A program made the translations under genes and the position numbers. From an uncultured Acidimicrobium sp. (GTDB taxonomy: Bacteria > Actinomycetota > Acidimicrobiia > Acidimicrobiales > Ilumatobacteraceae), in assembly GCA_903895515.1 (NCBI GenBank), contig CAITUB010000141.1, forward strand, positions 1 through 19,338: a DNA stretch of 19,338 nt, given 5' to 3'. Below are positions 1 to 6,501 of the stretch, one piece after another (the stretch's first letter is position 1; every line of letters begins with the position of its first letter). The notes below the pieces were generated by a model that saw nothing but the letters and a program-made list of their open reading frames with translations, was not told where the DNA came from and ran no database searches.

Positions 1-1004
1 ACACCGCTCAAATACTTCGCACCGAATGACTCGGAGTCAGCACCCCACACGTCTTTGCGACACGTGGTGTTTAGTAGGTCAAATGTTGCTCCAGCAAATG
101 TGTTGCGACTCATGAGATGCGACAGGTTCGGTGCAGCGCCTGAAACGAGGTTTTCGTCTGGGGCTGCAATCACAGGAGTTCCATCTGCTCGCTTCATGCC
201 GTTTACCTGATGGCATCGCGTGCACTGGTTCATAAACACTGCTTCGCCTTCTTTGGCAAGTGTGTTTTCAGCAGGCGAGGTGTATGGCTTCAACTGATTG
301 GCTACCCACTTCGCAAAATCTGCCTTGCTGAGCGCAACTGCTTCCATGCGCATATTGGCATGCGAGAGACCACAGAACTCGGTGCACTGGCCTGCATAAA
401 TTCCTGGCTTATCGGCTTCGATTCTGTTCAAGTGAACGCGACCCGGAACAGCATCGCGCTTTCCGTTTAATGCTGGAATCCAGTATGAGTGAATAACGTC
501 GCGACTGGTTTCGCGCAACAACACTTTCGTGCCAGCAGGAATAACCAATTGTCCTGATGAAATGATTGGTTGAGTGATGCCAAATTCGTTTTGTACTGGA
601 TAGTCGTATTCCCACCACCACTGCTGTCCAGTGACGTTGATAATCATTTCAGTGTCACTGGTTTTTGCGAGATCAAAGACTGTGCGGAACGTAAATACTC
701 CAACGACTGTCAAAATCAGCGCAGGAATAATCGTCAGCGTGATTTCCAGTGCAGGATTGCCGTGCGACTGATGAGGAATCGGCTGGCCCTTGTCGCGGAA
801 CTTAATGACTGCAGTAATTACCGCGGCCGTAACGATGACACCGATGATTCCGGCGACAGCAAACACTGGCTTCTGGAGATCGTCAATTATTTTGGCGTTT
901 GGTCCTTTTGGCTTCCACGTGTCTTGCGGCGCATTGGTTGCACAGCCTGCAAGGAACATGGTGGTTGCAATACCGGTTACTGCTCCAACTACTCGACGAC
1001 GCAT
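1..1004 (-). CDS. ctaC: Cytochrome c oxidase subunit II with fused cytochrome c domain (partial, C-terminus beyond window)
   Basis: This subunit takes electrons from the cell-surface side and passes them through CuA to subunit I. The 334 visible codons begin with a lipoprotein-type signal (lipobox LAGC, Cys21), followed by membrane helices at about 46-67 and 86-108. The aromatic stretch QQWWWEYDY lies at 127-135. All CuA ligands are present: H172, C207, E209, C211, H215 and M218 (AGQCTEFCGLSHANM at 204-218). After the cupredoxin domain comes a c-type heme motif CTRCH at 261-265, with M298 as likely axial ligand, so this is a caa3-type subunit II. The reading frame is still open at base 1, so the C-terminus is missing. 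The ATG at 1004 places the positive n-region MRRR directly before the hydrophobic signal. It is the last visible gene of the operon, 53 bp after the CtaF-like gene. The intact CuA site contrasts with the stripped subunit I homologue upstream. Confidence 0.95.
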   Translation of the reverse strand, partial: MRRRVVGAVTGIATTMFLAGCATNAPQDTWKPKGPNAKIIDDLQKPVFAVAGIIGVIVTAAVITAVIKFRDKGQPIPHQSHGNPALEITLTIIPALILTVVGVFTFRTVFDLAKTSDTEMIINVTGQQWWWEYDYPVQNEFGITQPIISSGQLVIPAGTKVLLRETSRDVIHSYWIPALNGKRDAVPGRVHLNRIEADKPGIYAGQCTEFCGLSHANMRMEAVALSKADFAKWVANQLKPYTSPAENTLAKEGEAVFMNQCTRCHQVNGMKRADGTPVIAAPDENLVSGAAPNLSHLMSRNTFAGATFDLLNTTCRKDVWGADSESFGAKYLSG

Positions 1005-1057
1005 ACCCGCAAGCCTATTGACGTTGGTAACTAGGGCGTTAGTTGTGTTTTGGTGTC

Positions 1058-2170
1058 TCACGGCACAATCACCTCAATGCTTTGTCCGGCAAGTCCTGGA
1101 ACGGTCAGCGTGAAAGGCTTCCCAGCTACAGCAGGCTTTGGAATATTGAGAATGAGCAATTGTTCCGACCCCTGAGGAATGAGTTGGGTGCACTGCACAA
1201 CATCTTCATTCACGCCAGCGGTGACCATCTTGCTTCCCAAACTTGCAACCAATCGATATTCCCCATCTGACTTATTACGGAACACGATGTTTGTTGGATT
1301 GGATCGTGGGACTGTGATCGTGTTCTGTTGTCCAGCAATTCCTTGTACTAACGCAACAAGTTTTCCGTCAACAAGATCGATATGAGTGTCAACACTCGCT
1401 GTTGCAGAAACGCCACCTAGCGGGAGTTTGTCAAAGTGCTCGGACTTTTCAACACCACATTCTTGGTGAACGTAGTGGCCTTCTTCTTTTGCAAGAACGA
1501 GTTCTTCACGAACCCCTATTCCGGCACCCGCAATTCCTGCAGCGACAATGCCCACCGCGCCAATAACGCAAATTCCCGTGACAAGCGACCGCTTTAAGTT
1601 TGGACGAATAGAGAACAGCACGCCGGCTGCAAGCACGAGCGAACCAAGAACAATAAATGCTGTTGCCCCAACGCTCTTGTTAACTGCAAGCGTTACGCGC
1701 GAGAAAGAAAAAATGACTACTCCCAAACCGACGGCAGCAATGACAGGAAATTCAATTGGGTTAAGTAGACGCTTTCGCAATGACGAGTTATATGCGATGT
1801 CGCTCGATGCGCGCTCAGACCAACTGAGCACAGTCCATTCGATCAGCGCTGCAAGCAAGGCGACGATTCCAAACAGCGTCACCACCGATGACGTGATAGT
1901 TCCAACAAGCAGCAACGTTGCACCAATGGCAGCAATCAATGGCCAAATGGATCCAGTTGGAGCAGCAGTCGATGCCGCAACTCCATCTTCGTCTTTTGCG
2001 CCATCGCGTGTCGCAAGCACCAAAGCCGTCAACAATCCAGTTGCGGCCACAAGACCGAATAGCGCGGTTGCTCCAATTGCGGATTCGCCAATCAAGAACA
2101 TGTAGATGGCAAACGAAACAGCCCCAAGGAAGCTGATCCCGAAGAAGTATTTAGATCCAGTTGAAAACAT
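1058..2170 (-). CDS. CtaF-like seven-helix membrane protein with C-terminal extracytoplasmic domain
   Basis: The 370-residue protein has predicted helices at about 9-28, 32-53, 76-95, 96-117, 141-160, 168-187 and 196-218. A soluble, beta-rich domain at 219-370 should lie outside the membrane if the N-terminus is inside. The first four helices, with SIWPLIAAIGATLL at 74-87, resemble actinobacterial cytochrome c oxidase subunit IV (CtaF). That is recognition from memory. The C-terminal part has a cupredoxin-like strand pattern, but no complete type I copper site is visible, although C238, H245, H263 and C327 are present. The start is ATG 2170, 8 bp after the ctaE-like stop. An in-frame ATG at 2332 exists, but its 54-residue extension would lie wholly inside the ctaE-like gene and is unlike any signal or helix. 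Its place between ctaE-like and ctaC suggests a structural oxidase subunit. The function of the extra domain is unknown. Confidence 0.8.
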   Translation of the reverse strand: MFSTGSKYFFGISFLGAVSFAIYMFLIGESAIGATALFGLVAATGLLTALVLATRDGAKDEDGVAASTAAPTGSIWPLIAAIGATLLLVGTITSSVVTLFGIVALLAALIEWTVLSWSERASSDIAYNSSLRKRLLNPIEFPVIAAVGLGVVIFSFSRVTLAVNKSVGATAFIVLGSLVLAAGVLFSIRPNLKRSLVTGICVIGAVGIVAAGIAGAGIGVREELVLAKEEGHYVHQECGVEKSEHFDKLPLGGVSATASVDTHIDLVDGKLVALVQGIAGQQNTITVPRSNPTNIVFRNKSDGEYRLVASLGSKMVTAGVNEDVVQCTQLIPQGSEQLLILNIPKPAVAGKPFTLTVPGLAGQSIEVIVP

Positions 2171-2178
2171 TGCGCTAC

Positions 2179-2793
2179 CTATTTCTGCACATACACGACG
2201 AACCACAACGCAATAAACGCTGTGGTGAGGAAGTACCAATACAAGGCATGTGCGGTGACCACCGCGCGATCGGCAACTCGGCCGCCCAACACGCGAAAGG
2301 CTGCTACAAGAGAGAAAGCAACACCCGAACAAATGAGTACAAGCATTGTTCCCGTAATTGCATAGAACATGGTTTGATATGCACCGTCAGCAAGCACTGC
2401 TTCCATTTGCTTATAGATGGCTACTTGTGCGTTGATAGCAGCAACGCCGATCAATCCCGTAATGAACAATGCGAGTGTGGTGTGCTGCGCATCTTTACGT
2501 GTTGCGGAGTACACCGCCCACTGACCCATAATTGCCGCTATGACCATGGTGATTGCGAGAGTGTTTGTTGCAACTTCTGGAATTTTGAGATCTGCAGGCA
2601 GCCAATCGTGGATCATTTTCCCGTTCTTGCCAGCGCGCAATGGAGATGCGTCGCGGAATTTAAACCACACGGCCAACATGCCAAACATCAACATGGTTCC
2701 CGCAGCAGCCACTGAGCCCGTTGCAATAAACAGCGGGTGTCGTGCAGCGGTTGTTGGACCTGCTGGCAATACGCGATCAACTGCGGTGGTCAT
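2179..2793 (-). CDS. Cytochrome c oxidase subunit III homologue, diverged
   Basis: The 204-residue protein has about five hydrophobic helices and the shape of actinobacterial CtaE. Its C-terminal ALYWYFLTTAFIALWFVVYV (183-202) aligns with the usual ALYWHFVDVVWLFLF segment, and FYAITG (143-148) with FYVLTG. Several normally conserved residues are gone. The HGLH motif that follows FYVLTG is replaced by TMLVLI (148-154 region). The Glu in the conserved QxxEY is Ile126 in QVAIY (123-127). The His of YWHF is Tyr187. The start ATG overlaps the stop of the upstream ctaD homologue as ATGA, so translation is probably coupled. Together with the ligand-free subunit I homologue, this suggests the pair evolved as a unit away from ordinary oxidase function. 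Subunit III identity is fairly secure from position and alignment. Its role is not. Confidence 0.78.
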   Translation of the reverse strand: MTTAVDRVLPAGPTTAARHPLFIATGSVAAAGTMLMFGMLAVWFKFRDASPLRAGKNGKMIHDWLPADLKIPEVATNTLAITMVIAAIMGQWAVYSATRKDAQHTTLALFITGLIGVAAINAQVAIYKQMEAVLADGAYQTMFYAITGTMLVLICSGVAFSLVAAFRVLGGRVADRAVVTAHALYWYFLTTAFIALWFVVYVQK

Positions 2794-4295
2794 TGTGCAC
2801 CCCCATCAATCCAAGGATTTCCTGCAACGCGTTCTCCCGTTGCAAAACTTTTTACTGCAACAACAATTGCTGCAATGACACACACTGCAAATAGTGCGTG
2901 CCCTGCTGTTGAAACCGTATTCCACAAACTTGCAGGGCCGGAATAATCAAAATCTTTTATCGAATCAGCTTGCTGATCAGCAAAGCCAGCGATGTACATC
3001 GGAAGTGCAGCAAACACGGTTGCAACGAAACCAAGTGCACCAATTCCAACTACTGCTTTCGCTGGCAACATGCGGCCCCACAGCGCCGGACCCCAAAACG
3101 CAATGGCTGCCCATGCAACAAGCACGGTTCCATAACTGATGTACACGAGCACAGCTTCTTCAAACACTGTCCCTGAAAGATTGGCACTTGATACCAACTG
3201 CACTGCATTGCCAAGCATTGCAGTGAGGATCATTCCGCCACCAAGAAACGCAGGAACAAATGGTGCGATCATTTTGATCGAATCAGATTTCAATGCGAGT
3301 AGTGCAAGTCCAAGAACAACAACAACGCCAAGAATTGGCAGCAAGTTGAACAATGCATATGGCACGAAGCTCTTTGCTTTATCTGCCAGCGTTCCTGTCC
3401 AGGCAAGTCCATGAACATTTTGTGTAACAGAACCGAGCAGTGCAACAGAAATAAGCCCAACACCAACAAACACTCCACCGCGGAGCGGTTGTGCTCGGCG
3501 CGCAACAGCAGGCGCAAGTTCGGCGAGTATTCCAACTGCAGGAATGACGTACAAGAACGTTTGTGGTTGTGACATTGACCAACCAAGCCACTTGATGATG
3601 CCCATATTTCCGTCAAAGGCAATGCGCGTGTAGTGGTGATCGATCGCTGCATAAATCAATGTTCCCAGGGTTACGGGAAGTGTGAGCACCAAACTTGAAG
3701 ACCCAATCAATGCCGCCCACGAAAAGGAAGGAACGTCTGCCAAATCTGTTCCTGCTGTTCGTGCACTCAACACAGTTGCAACAACGCTGACTGCTGATGC
3801 AAGCAAACCCATAATGGCGAGTGCAAGACCCAAGAGATACAAGTCGACCATCTGCGCGTTACCGCCACCAGGTCCGCCGTTAGCAATAAGCGAACTCAGT
3901 ACTAATGCGCTGCCAATCGCCCAGAGAAAGAAGCCCAACATGGCATTACGAGCAAACATGACTGACCGCGATCCAATTTGCGTTGGTGCAATAGCAAGTG
4001 AGAGGCCGAGCATCAACGGAATCATCACGCCAAATGAAGCGAGCGTCTTTGTCGCAGCAAACAACTGCGTCATCATGCCCTCATTGAATGTCAGCGTCTT
4101 GCTGTCGATTCTCTCGAATCCCAGTAGTGATCCAACTCCAACGAATGCGAGAAGCCAGAGTGTGGCAGTACCAATGAAGAGTCGACCGATTCGCTTGTGA
4201 TCGGTGGTGGTGAGCCAAGCACCCACCGAACCCAGAAAACCTGAGTCGGCAGTGGCCTCGGCACCCAGCGTGGAAGGCAGATTGACCGTGGTCAT
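2790..4295 (-). CDS. Heme-copper oxidase subunit I homologue lacking all heme and CuB ligands
   Basis: The 501-residue, about 12-helix protein aligns along its length with CtaD. Landmarks are TTDHKRIGRLFI (29-40), QLF (77-79), GL..AIAPTQIGSR (97-110), the helix VI block GWSMSQPQTFLYVIPAVGI (238-256) and the C-terminal GNPW (492-495). Every catalytic position is changed. The helix II heme a His is T82. GHPEVY is SQPQTF (242-247), which removes the CuB His, the proton-channel Glu and the cross-linked Tyr. The helix VII His pair falls at Q292-N293. LHDTYFVVAHFHY is LSGTVFEEAVLVY (373-385), so the heme a3 and second heme a His are V382 and V384. The K-channel Lys is also absent. The only His residues are H33, H220, H221, H295 and H466. 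It therefore should not bind heme or reduce oxygen. The frame is intact and the scaffold motifs are kept, so this is not a decaying pseudogene. It lies between ctaB and the ctaE homologue, which it overlaps by ATGA. Confidence 0.85.
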   Translation of the reverse strand: MTTVNLPSTLGAEATADSGFLGSVGAWLTTTDHKRIGRLFIGTATLWLLAFVGVGSLLGFERIDSKTLTFNEGMMTQLFAATKTLASFGVMIPLMLGLSLAIAPTQIGSRSVMFARNAMLGFFLWAIGSALVLSSLIANGGPGGGNAQMVDLYLLGLALAIMGLLASAVSVVATVLSARTAGTDLADVPSFSWAALIGSSSLVLTLPVTLGTLIYAAIDHHYTRIAFDGNMGIIKWLGWSMSQPQTFLYVIPAVGILAELAPAVARRAQPLRGGVFVGVGLISVALLGSVTQNVHGLAWTGTLADKAKSFVPYALFNLLPILGVVVVLGLALLALKSDSIKMIAPFVPAFLGGGMILTAMLGNAVQLVSSANLSGTVFEEAVLVYISYGTVLVAWAAIAFWGPALWGRMLPAKAVVGIGALGFVATVFAALPMYIAGFADQQADSIKDFDYSGPASLWNTVSTAGHALFAVCVIAAIVVAVKSFATGERVAGNPWIDGGAQ

Positions 4296-4327
4296 AACGA
4301 ACTAGACACTAACAATGGCAGGGGCAT
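4292..4327 (-). other. Possible 11-codon leader ORF before the ctaD homologue
   Basis: In the 64-bp gap after ctaB, an ATG at 4327 opens the short frame MPLPLLVSSSL. Its TGA overlaps the ATG of the ctaD homologue as ATGA. The ctaD homologue has no clear Shine-Dalgarno sequence of its own, so coupling from this mini-ORF is conceivable. A small hairpin, GGGC-ATGA-GCCC, lies at 4322-4333 and covers the mini-ORF start. A frame this short can arise by chance, so this is speculative. Confidence 0.2.
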
Positions 4328-4359
4328 GAGCCCGACTTCCCTGCTTTGTGCAATTGTTC

Positions 4360-5289
4360 CTATCGCAGCAGAACGTCTACGGTCAGCGCAACAAAAATTG
4401 CGGTGACGTAAGTAATGGAGAAGGTAAATAGTCGCATCGAACGCTTGGGTGAAGGGTCGCTCCCCAGTTGAATGGCCCCGATGACAAAAGCCACCCCAAA
4501 TACCAAGGCTGTAACTCCATAAATCCAGCCGAGATCGGCAACAGGGATGAGGACAAGAGTGGAGATCGTGAGTAGCACGGCGTAGACCGTCATCGACCGA
4601 ACCGTTCGCTCTAATGAGACCACCACCGGCATCATTGGCACACCTGCAGCTTTGTAATCGTCTGCATGTCGAATTGCGAGCGCCCAAAAATGTGGTGGCG
4701 TCCAGAGGAAAATGACGACAAACAGTACGACTGGTGCCCATCCGAGTGAGTTCGTTACTGCGGCCCAACCAACTAGTACGGGCATTGCGCCGGCAGCGCC
4801 ACCAATCACAATGTTTTGTTTACTGGTGCGCTTTAACCACAACGAATAAACAAACACGTAAAACAACGTTGCGGTGACTGCCAAAATTGCTGCAAGCACA
4901 TTGGCTCCAGCCCACAACACACCAAAAGCCACGATTTCTAGGGCAACTGCGAAAATCATTGCTGCTCGCGGAGTCAATGCACCCGTTACAAGTGGACGAT
5001 TCTGCGTGCGCACCATGAGCTTGTCGATATCGCGATCGATATACATATTGATCGCATTAGCTCCACCCGCGGCGAGCGTTCCACCAAAGAGCGTGACCGC
5101 CATTAATTGAATCGATGGCCAACCCTGCTTGGCAAGCACCATCGTCGGCACCGTTGTCACGAGTAACAGCTCAACGACCCGCAGTTTCATTAAGGCGATG
5201 TAGGAACCGATTCGCGATGATGGTGCTGCGCCTCGAGACTTATGACCAAAAAACCGTGATGGAATTACTGGTCGAACGTCGAGAGCCAC
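4360..5289 (-). CDS. ctaB: Heme O synthase (protoheme IX farnesyltransferase)
   Basis: This UbiA-family integral membrane prenyltransferase adds a farnesyl group to protoheme, giving heme O, the precursor of heme A for aa3/caa3 oxidases. The 309-residue protein shows the first Asp-rich motif NMYIDRDIDKLMVRTQNRPL (81-100) and the second around RHADDYKAAGVPMMPVV (207-223), both diagnostic for CtaB/CyoE. WTPPHFWALAIRH (196-208) is also typical. Hydrophobic helices fill the remainder. The start is a GTG at 5289, giving a normal cytoplasmic N-terminus before the first helix. Met34 (MKLRVVELLL) is an alternative but would remove part of the conserved start. It is the first gene of the minus-strand oxidase operon and is divergent from clpS. 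Its presence means the organism makes heme for true oxidases, even though the ctaD homologue next to it lacks heme ligands. Confidence 0.95.
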   Translation of the reverse strand: MALDVRPVIPSRFFGHKSRGAAPSSRIGSYIALMKLRVVELLLVTTVPTMVLAKQGWPSIQLMAVTLFGGTLAAGGANAINMYIDRDIDKLMVRTQNRPLVTGALTPRAAMIFAVALEIVAFGVLWAGANVLAAILAVTATLFYVFVYSLWLKRTSKQNIVIGGAAGAMPVLVGWAAVTNSLGWAPVVLFVVIFLWTPPHFWALAIRHADDYKAAGVPMMPVVVSLERTVRSMTVYAVLLTISTLVLIPVADLGWIYGVTALVFGVAFVIGAIQLGSDPSPKRSMRLFTFSITYVTAIFVALTVDVLLR

Positions 5290-5312
5290 AGGCTTAGGCT
5301 ACGGCGCTCAAT

Positions 5313-5699
5313 GTGTGGCTACCAATCGGAGCATTGCCGTGTGCAAGCAGAACACACCGTGATTCACGGCAGAATGTCCATGTGCCAATACACCCTGCAG
5401 CGAATACTGACGTGCGACCAACTGAGGTTGTTGACCCCGGCACAGATATTGCACCCGATACCGACCGCCCATGGATTGTGCTTGTGTGGAACGACCCAAT
5501 CAATTTGATGTCGTATGTGACTTTGGTCTTACAGAAGCTGTTTGGGTACAGCCTTGAAAAGGCAACGGAATTAATGCTCGATGTTCACAATAAAGGGCGA
5601 GCAGTAGTTTCGTCCGGCACGCGGGAACATACCGAGTTCGATGTGTACCGACTTCACGAACATGGACTATGGGCAACAATGCAACGAGAAGACGCTTAG
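5313..5699 (+). CDS. clpS: ATP-dependent Clp protease adaptor ClpS
   Basis: ClpS recognises N-degron substrates and delivers them to the ClpAP or ClpCP protease in the cytoplasm. The core runs from about residue 52. PWIVLVWNDPINLMSYV (53-69) includes the N60-D61 pair of the N-degron pocket, followed by LFGYSLEKATELMLDVHNKG (76-95) with pocket residue H92, and HEHGLWATMQRED near the end. The start is uncertain. ATG 5313 is the only upstream ATG, but it leaves just 23 bp to the divergent ctaB start and gives a 50-residue N-terminus, long for the family. In-frame GTG codons at 5382 and 5412 give 105 or 95 residues, which fits ClpS better. No strong ribosome-binding site decides between them. It is followed 2 bp later by the DUF2017 gene, a common actinobacterial pairing. 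Confidence 0.92.
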   Translation: MWLPIGALPCASRTHRDSRQNVHVPIHPAANTDVRPTEVVDPGTDIAPDTDRPWIVLVWNDPINLMSYVTLVLQKLFGYSLEKATELMLDVHNKGRAVVSSGTREHTEFDVYRLHEHGLWATMQREDA

Positions 5700-5701
5700 T
5701 C

Positions 5702-6202
5702 GTGGCACGCAAAAGCAAAGGTCCTGTGACACGGATCGATGCATTGTCATATTCACTCAACATTGACGCACAAGACCGAACGACGCTGAATGCTCTTCTT
5801 GATCAATTGCGTGACGTATTAATGAATGACTCATCAAGCGACATTGCTCGTCGACTCTTCCCTGCCGCATATCACCAAGACGAGCAGCATGAACAGGAAT
5901 ACCAGCGACTCATGCGCGATGAATTGTTGTCCTCACGGCTTGCATCGCTCTCGCTCACTTCATCAATACTTGAGCGCGAAACGACTACCAACAACATTGT
6001 GCTTACGGCCGATGAGCTCGATGCACTGATGCGCTCCATTAATAGTCTGCGGCTTGTCCTTGGCACCTTGCTCGATGTTGATGAAGATGAGTTCGAAGCA
6101 CACCTGGTCGAAGATGACCCTGGGTATGGCCAATATCAGCTGTATTCATATCTGGGTTGGCTTTTGGACTGGATCGTGACCGCCCAGACCGAATTCAATT
6201 AG
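5702..6202 (+). CDS. DUF2017 family protein
   Basis: A cytoplasmic, acidic, helix-rich protein of 166 residues without signal or membrane segments, recognised as DUF2017 by its context directly after clpS and its conserved C-terminus. That end holds a run of Asp and Glu (DVDEDEFEAHLVEDDPGY), then YQLYSYLGWLLDWIV. The biochemical role of the family is unknown. The recurrent neighbourhood suggests a link with ClpS-dependent proteolysis, which is inference. The start is taken as GTG 5702, two bases after the clpS stop, with GAGAAG (5686-5691) at a 10-base spacing. An in-frame ATG at 5669 would overlap clpS by 31 bases and add 11 residues, and cannot be excluded. The gene ends 38 bp before the inverted repeat that encloses the tRNA cluster. 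Confidence 0.8.
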   Translation: MARKSKGPVTRIDALSYSLNIDAQDRTTLNALLDQLRDVLMNDSSSDIARRLFPAAYHQDEQHEQEYQRLMRDELLSSRLASLSLTSSILERETTTNNIVLTADELDALMRSINSLRLVLGTLLDVDEDEFEAHLVEDDPGYGQYQLYSYLGWLLDWIVTAQTEFN

Positions 6203-6239
6203 CGGGGGGAATTCACGCAGTCACTGGTAGATTTCTAGG

Positions 6240-6254
6240 GCTCTTCCAACTAAA
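6240..6254. repeat. Left arm of 15-bp inverted repeat enclosing the tRNA trio
   Basis: GCTCTTCCAACTAAA here is the exact reverse complement of TTTAGTTGGAAGAGC at 6585-6599. The arm starts 37 bp after the DUF2017 stop and ends 11 bp before tRNA-Glu. No match extends beyond 15 bp on either side. In a transcript covering both arms it would form a 15-bp helix closing a loop of 330 bases that contains exactly the three tRNAs. Confidence 0.85.
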
Positions 6255-6265
6255 TATTCGTCCAT

Positions 6266-6338
6266 GCCCCCATCGTCTAGTGGCCTAGGACACCACCCTT
6301 TCAAGGTGGCGGCACGGGTTCGAATCCCGTTGGGGGTG
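6266..6338 (+). tRNA. tRNA-Glu (UUC)
   Basis: The 73-base gene has acceptor stem GCCCCCA/TGGGGGT with a G-U first pair. The anticodon stem CCACC/GGTGG encloses the loop CTTTCAA with anticodon TTC at 6300-6302. The T-arm is ACGGGTTCGAATCCCGT. The discriminator base is G. The full CCA is not encoded, since the bases after the discriminator are CAA, so the tail must be added enzymatically. Confidence 0.97.
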
Positions 6339-6370
6339 CAAAAGTAATACGTACATAAACACGATCAATC

Positions 6371-6397
6371 GTGAAGCGTTCATAACGAACACTTCAC
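6371..6397 (+). other. Hairpin in the tRNA-Glu/tRNA-Asp spacer
   Basis: GTGAAGCGTTC (6371-6381) and GAACACTTCAC (6387-6397) form an 11-bp stem with one C-A mismatch and a 5-base loop, ATAAC. No T-tract follows, and tRNA-Asp starts 6 bases later. It is more likely a processing or spacing structure in the tRNA precursor than a terminator. Confidence 0.5.
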
Positions 6398-6403
6398 ACC
6401 ATT

Positions 6404-6477
6404 GGTCCCGTGGTGAAGTTGGAGTTCACGCCGCCCTGTCAAGGCGGAGGTCGCGGGTTCGAGTCCCGTCGGGACCG
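6404..6477 (+). tRNA. tRNA-Asp (GUC)
   Basis: The 74-base gene has acceptor stem GGTCCCG/CGGGACC. The anticodon stem CCGCC/GGCGG encloses the loop CTGTCAA with anticodon GTC at 6438-6440. The T-arm is GCGGGTTCGAGTCCCGT. The discriminator is G and CCA is not encoded. Confidence 0.97.
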
Positions 6478-6479
6478 CT

Positions 6480-6499
6480 GAGTAGTGCTTGCACTTCTC
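6480..6499 (+). other. Hairpin in the tRNA-Asp/tRNA-Phe spacer
   Basis: GAGTAGTG (6480-6487) pairs with CACTTCTC (6492-6499), with one T-T mismatch, around a CTTG tetraloop closed by G-C. That tetraloop type is known to be stable. The stem fills the spacer, leaving only 2-3 bases to each tRNA, which suggests a precursor-processing structure. Confidence 0.45.
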
Positions 6500-6501
6500 A
6501 A

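Noticed and set aside
2171..2332. A 54-residue N-terminal extension of the CtaF-like protein
   Set aside because: It lies entirely inside the ctaE-like gene and reads as a Cys/Arg/Ser-rich shadow. The start at 2170 gives a normal N-terminus and an 8-bp spacing.
3682..4200. Long plus-strand open frames opposite the oxidase genes (also 570-1034 and 1548-2105)
   Set aside because: They are antisense to clearly conserved membrane proteins, and their translations lack any domain or realistic start context.
2790..4295. The ctaD homologue as a frameshifted or decaying pseudogene
   Set aside because: The frame is uninterrupted over 501 codons, helix-forming and scaffold motifs remain in register from start to end, it overlaps its neighbour by ATGA, and the changes fall on cofactor positions instead of being random.
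4292..4768. A 158-codon minus-strand frame overlapping the 3' part of ctaB
   Set aside because: It is out of frame with the well-conserved ctaB, and its translation is rich in Arg/Cys with no helices. Only its last 11 codons are considered, as a possible leader.
5290..5412. Promoters for the divergent ctaB and clpS genes
   Set aside because: Several weak hexamers can be picked, but none has both boxes at proper spacing, and the clpS start is uncertain, so none is reported.
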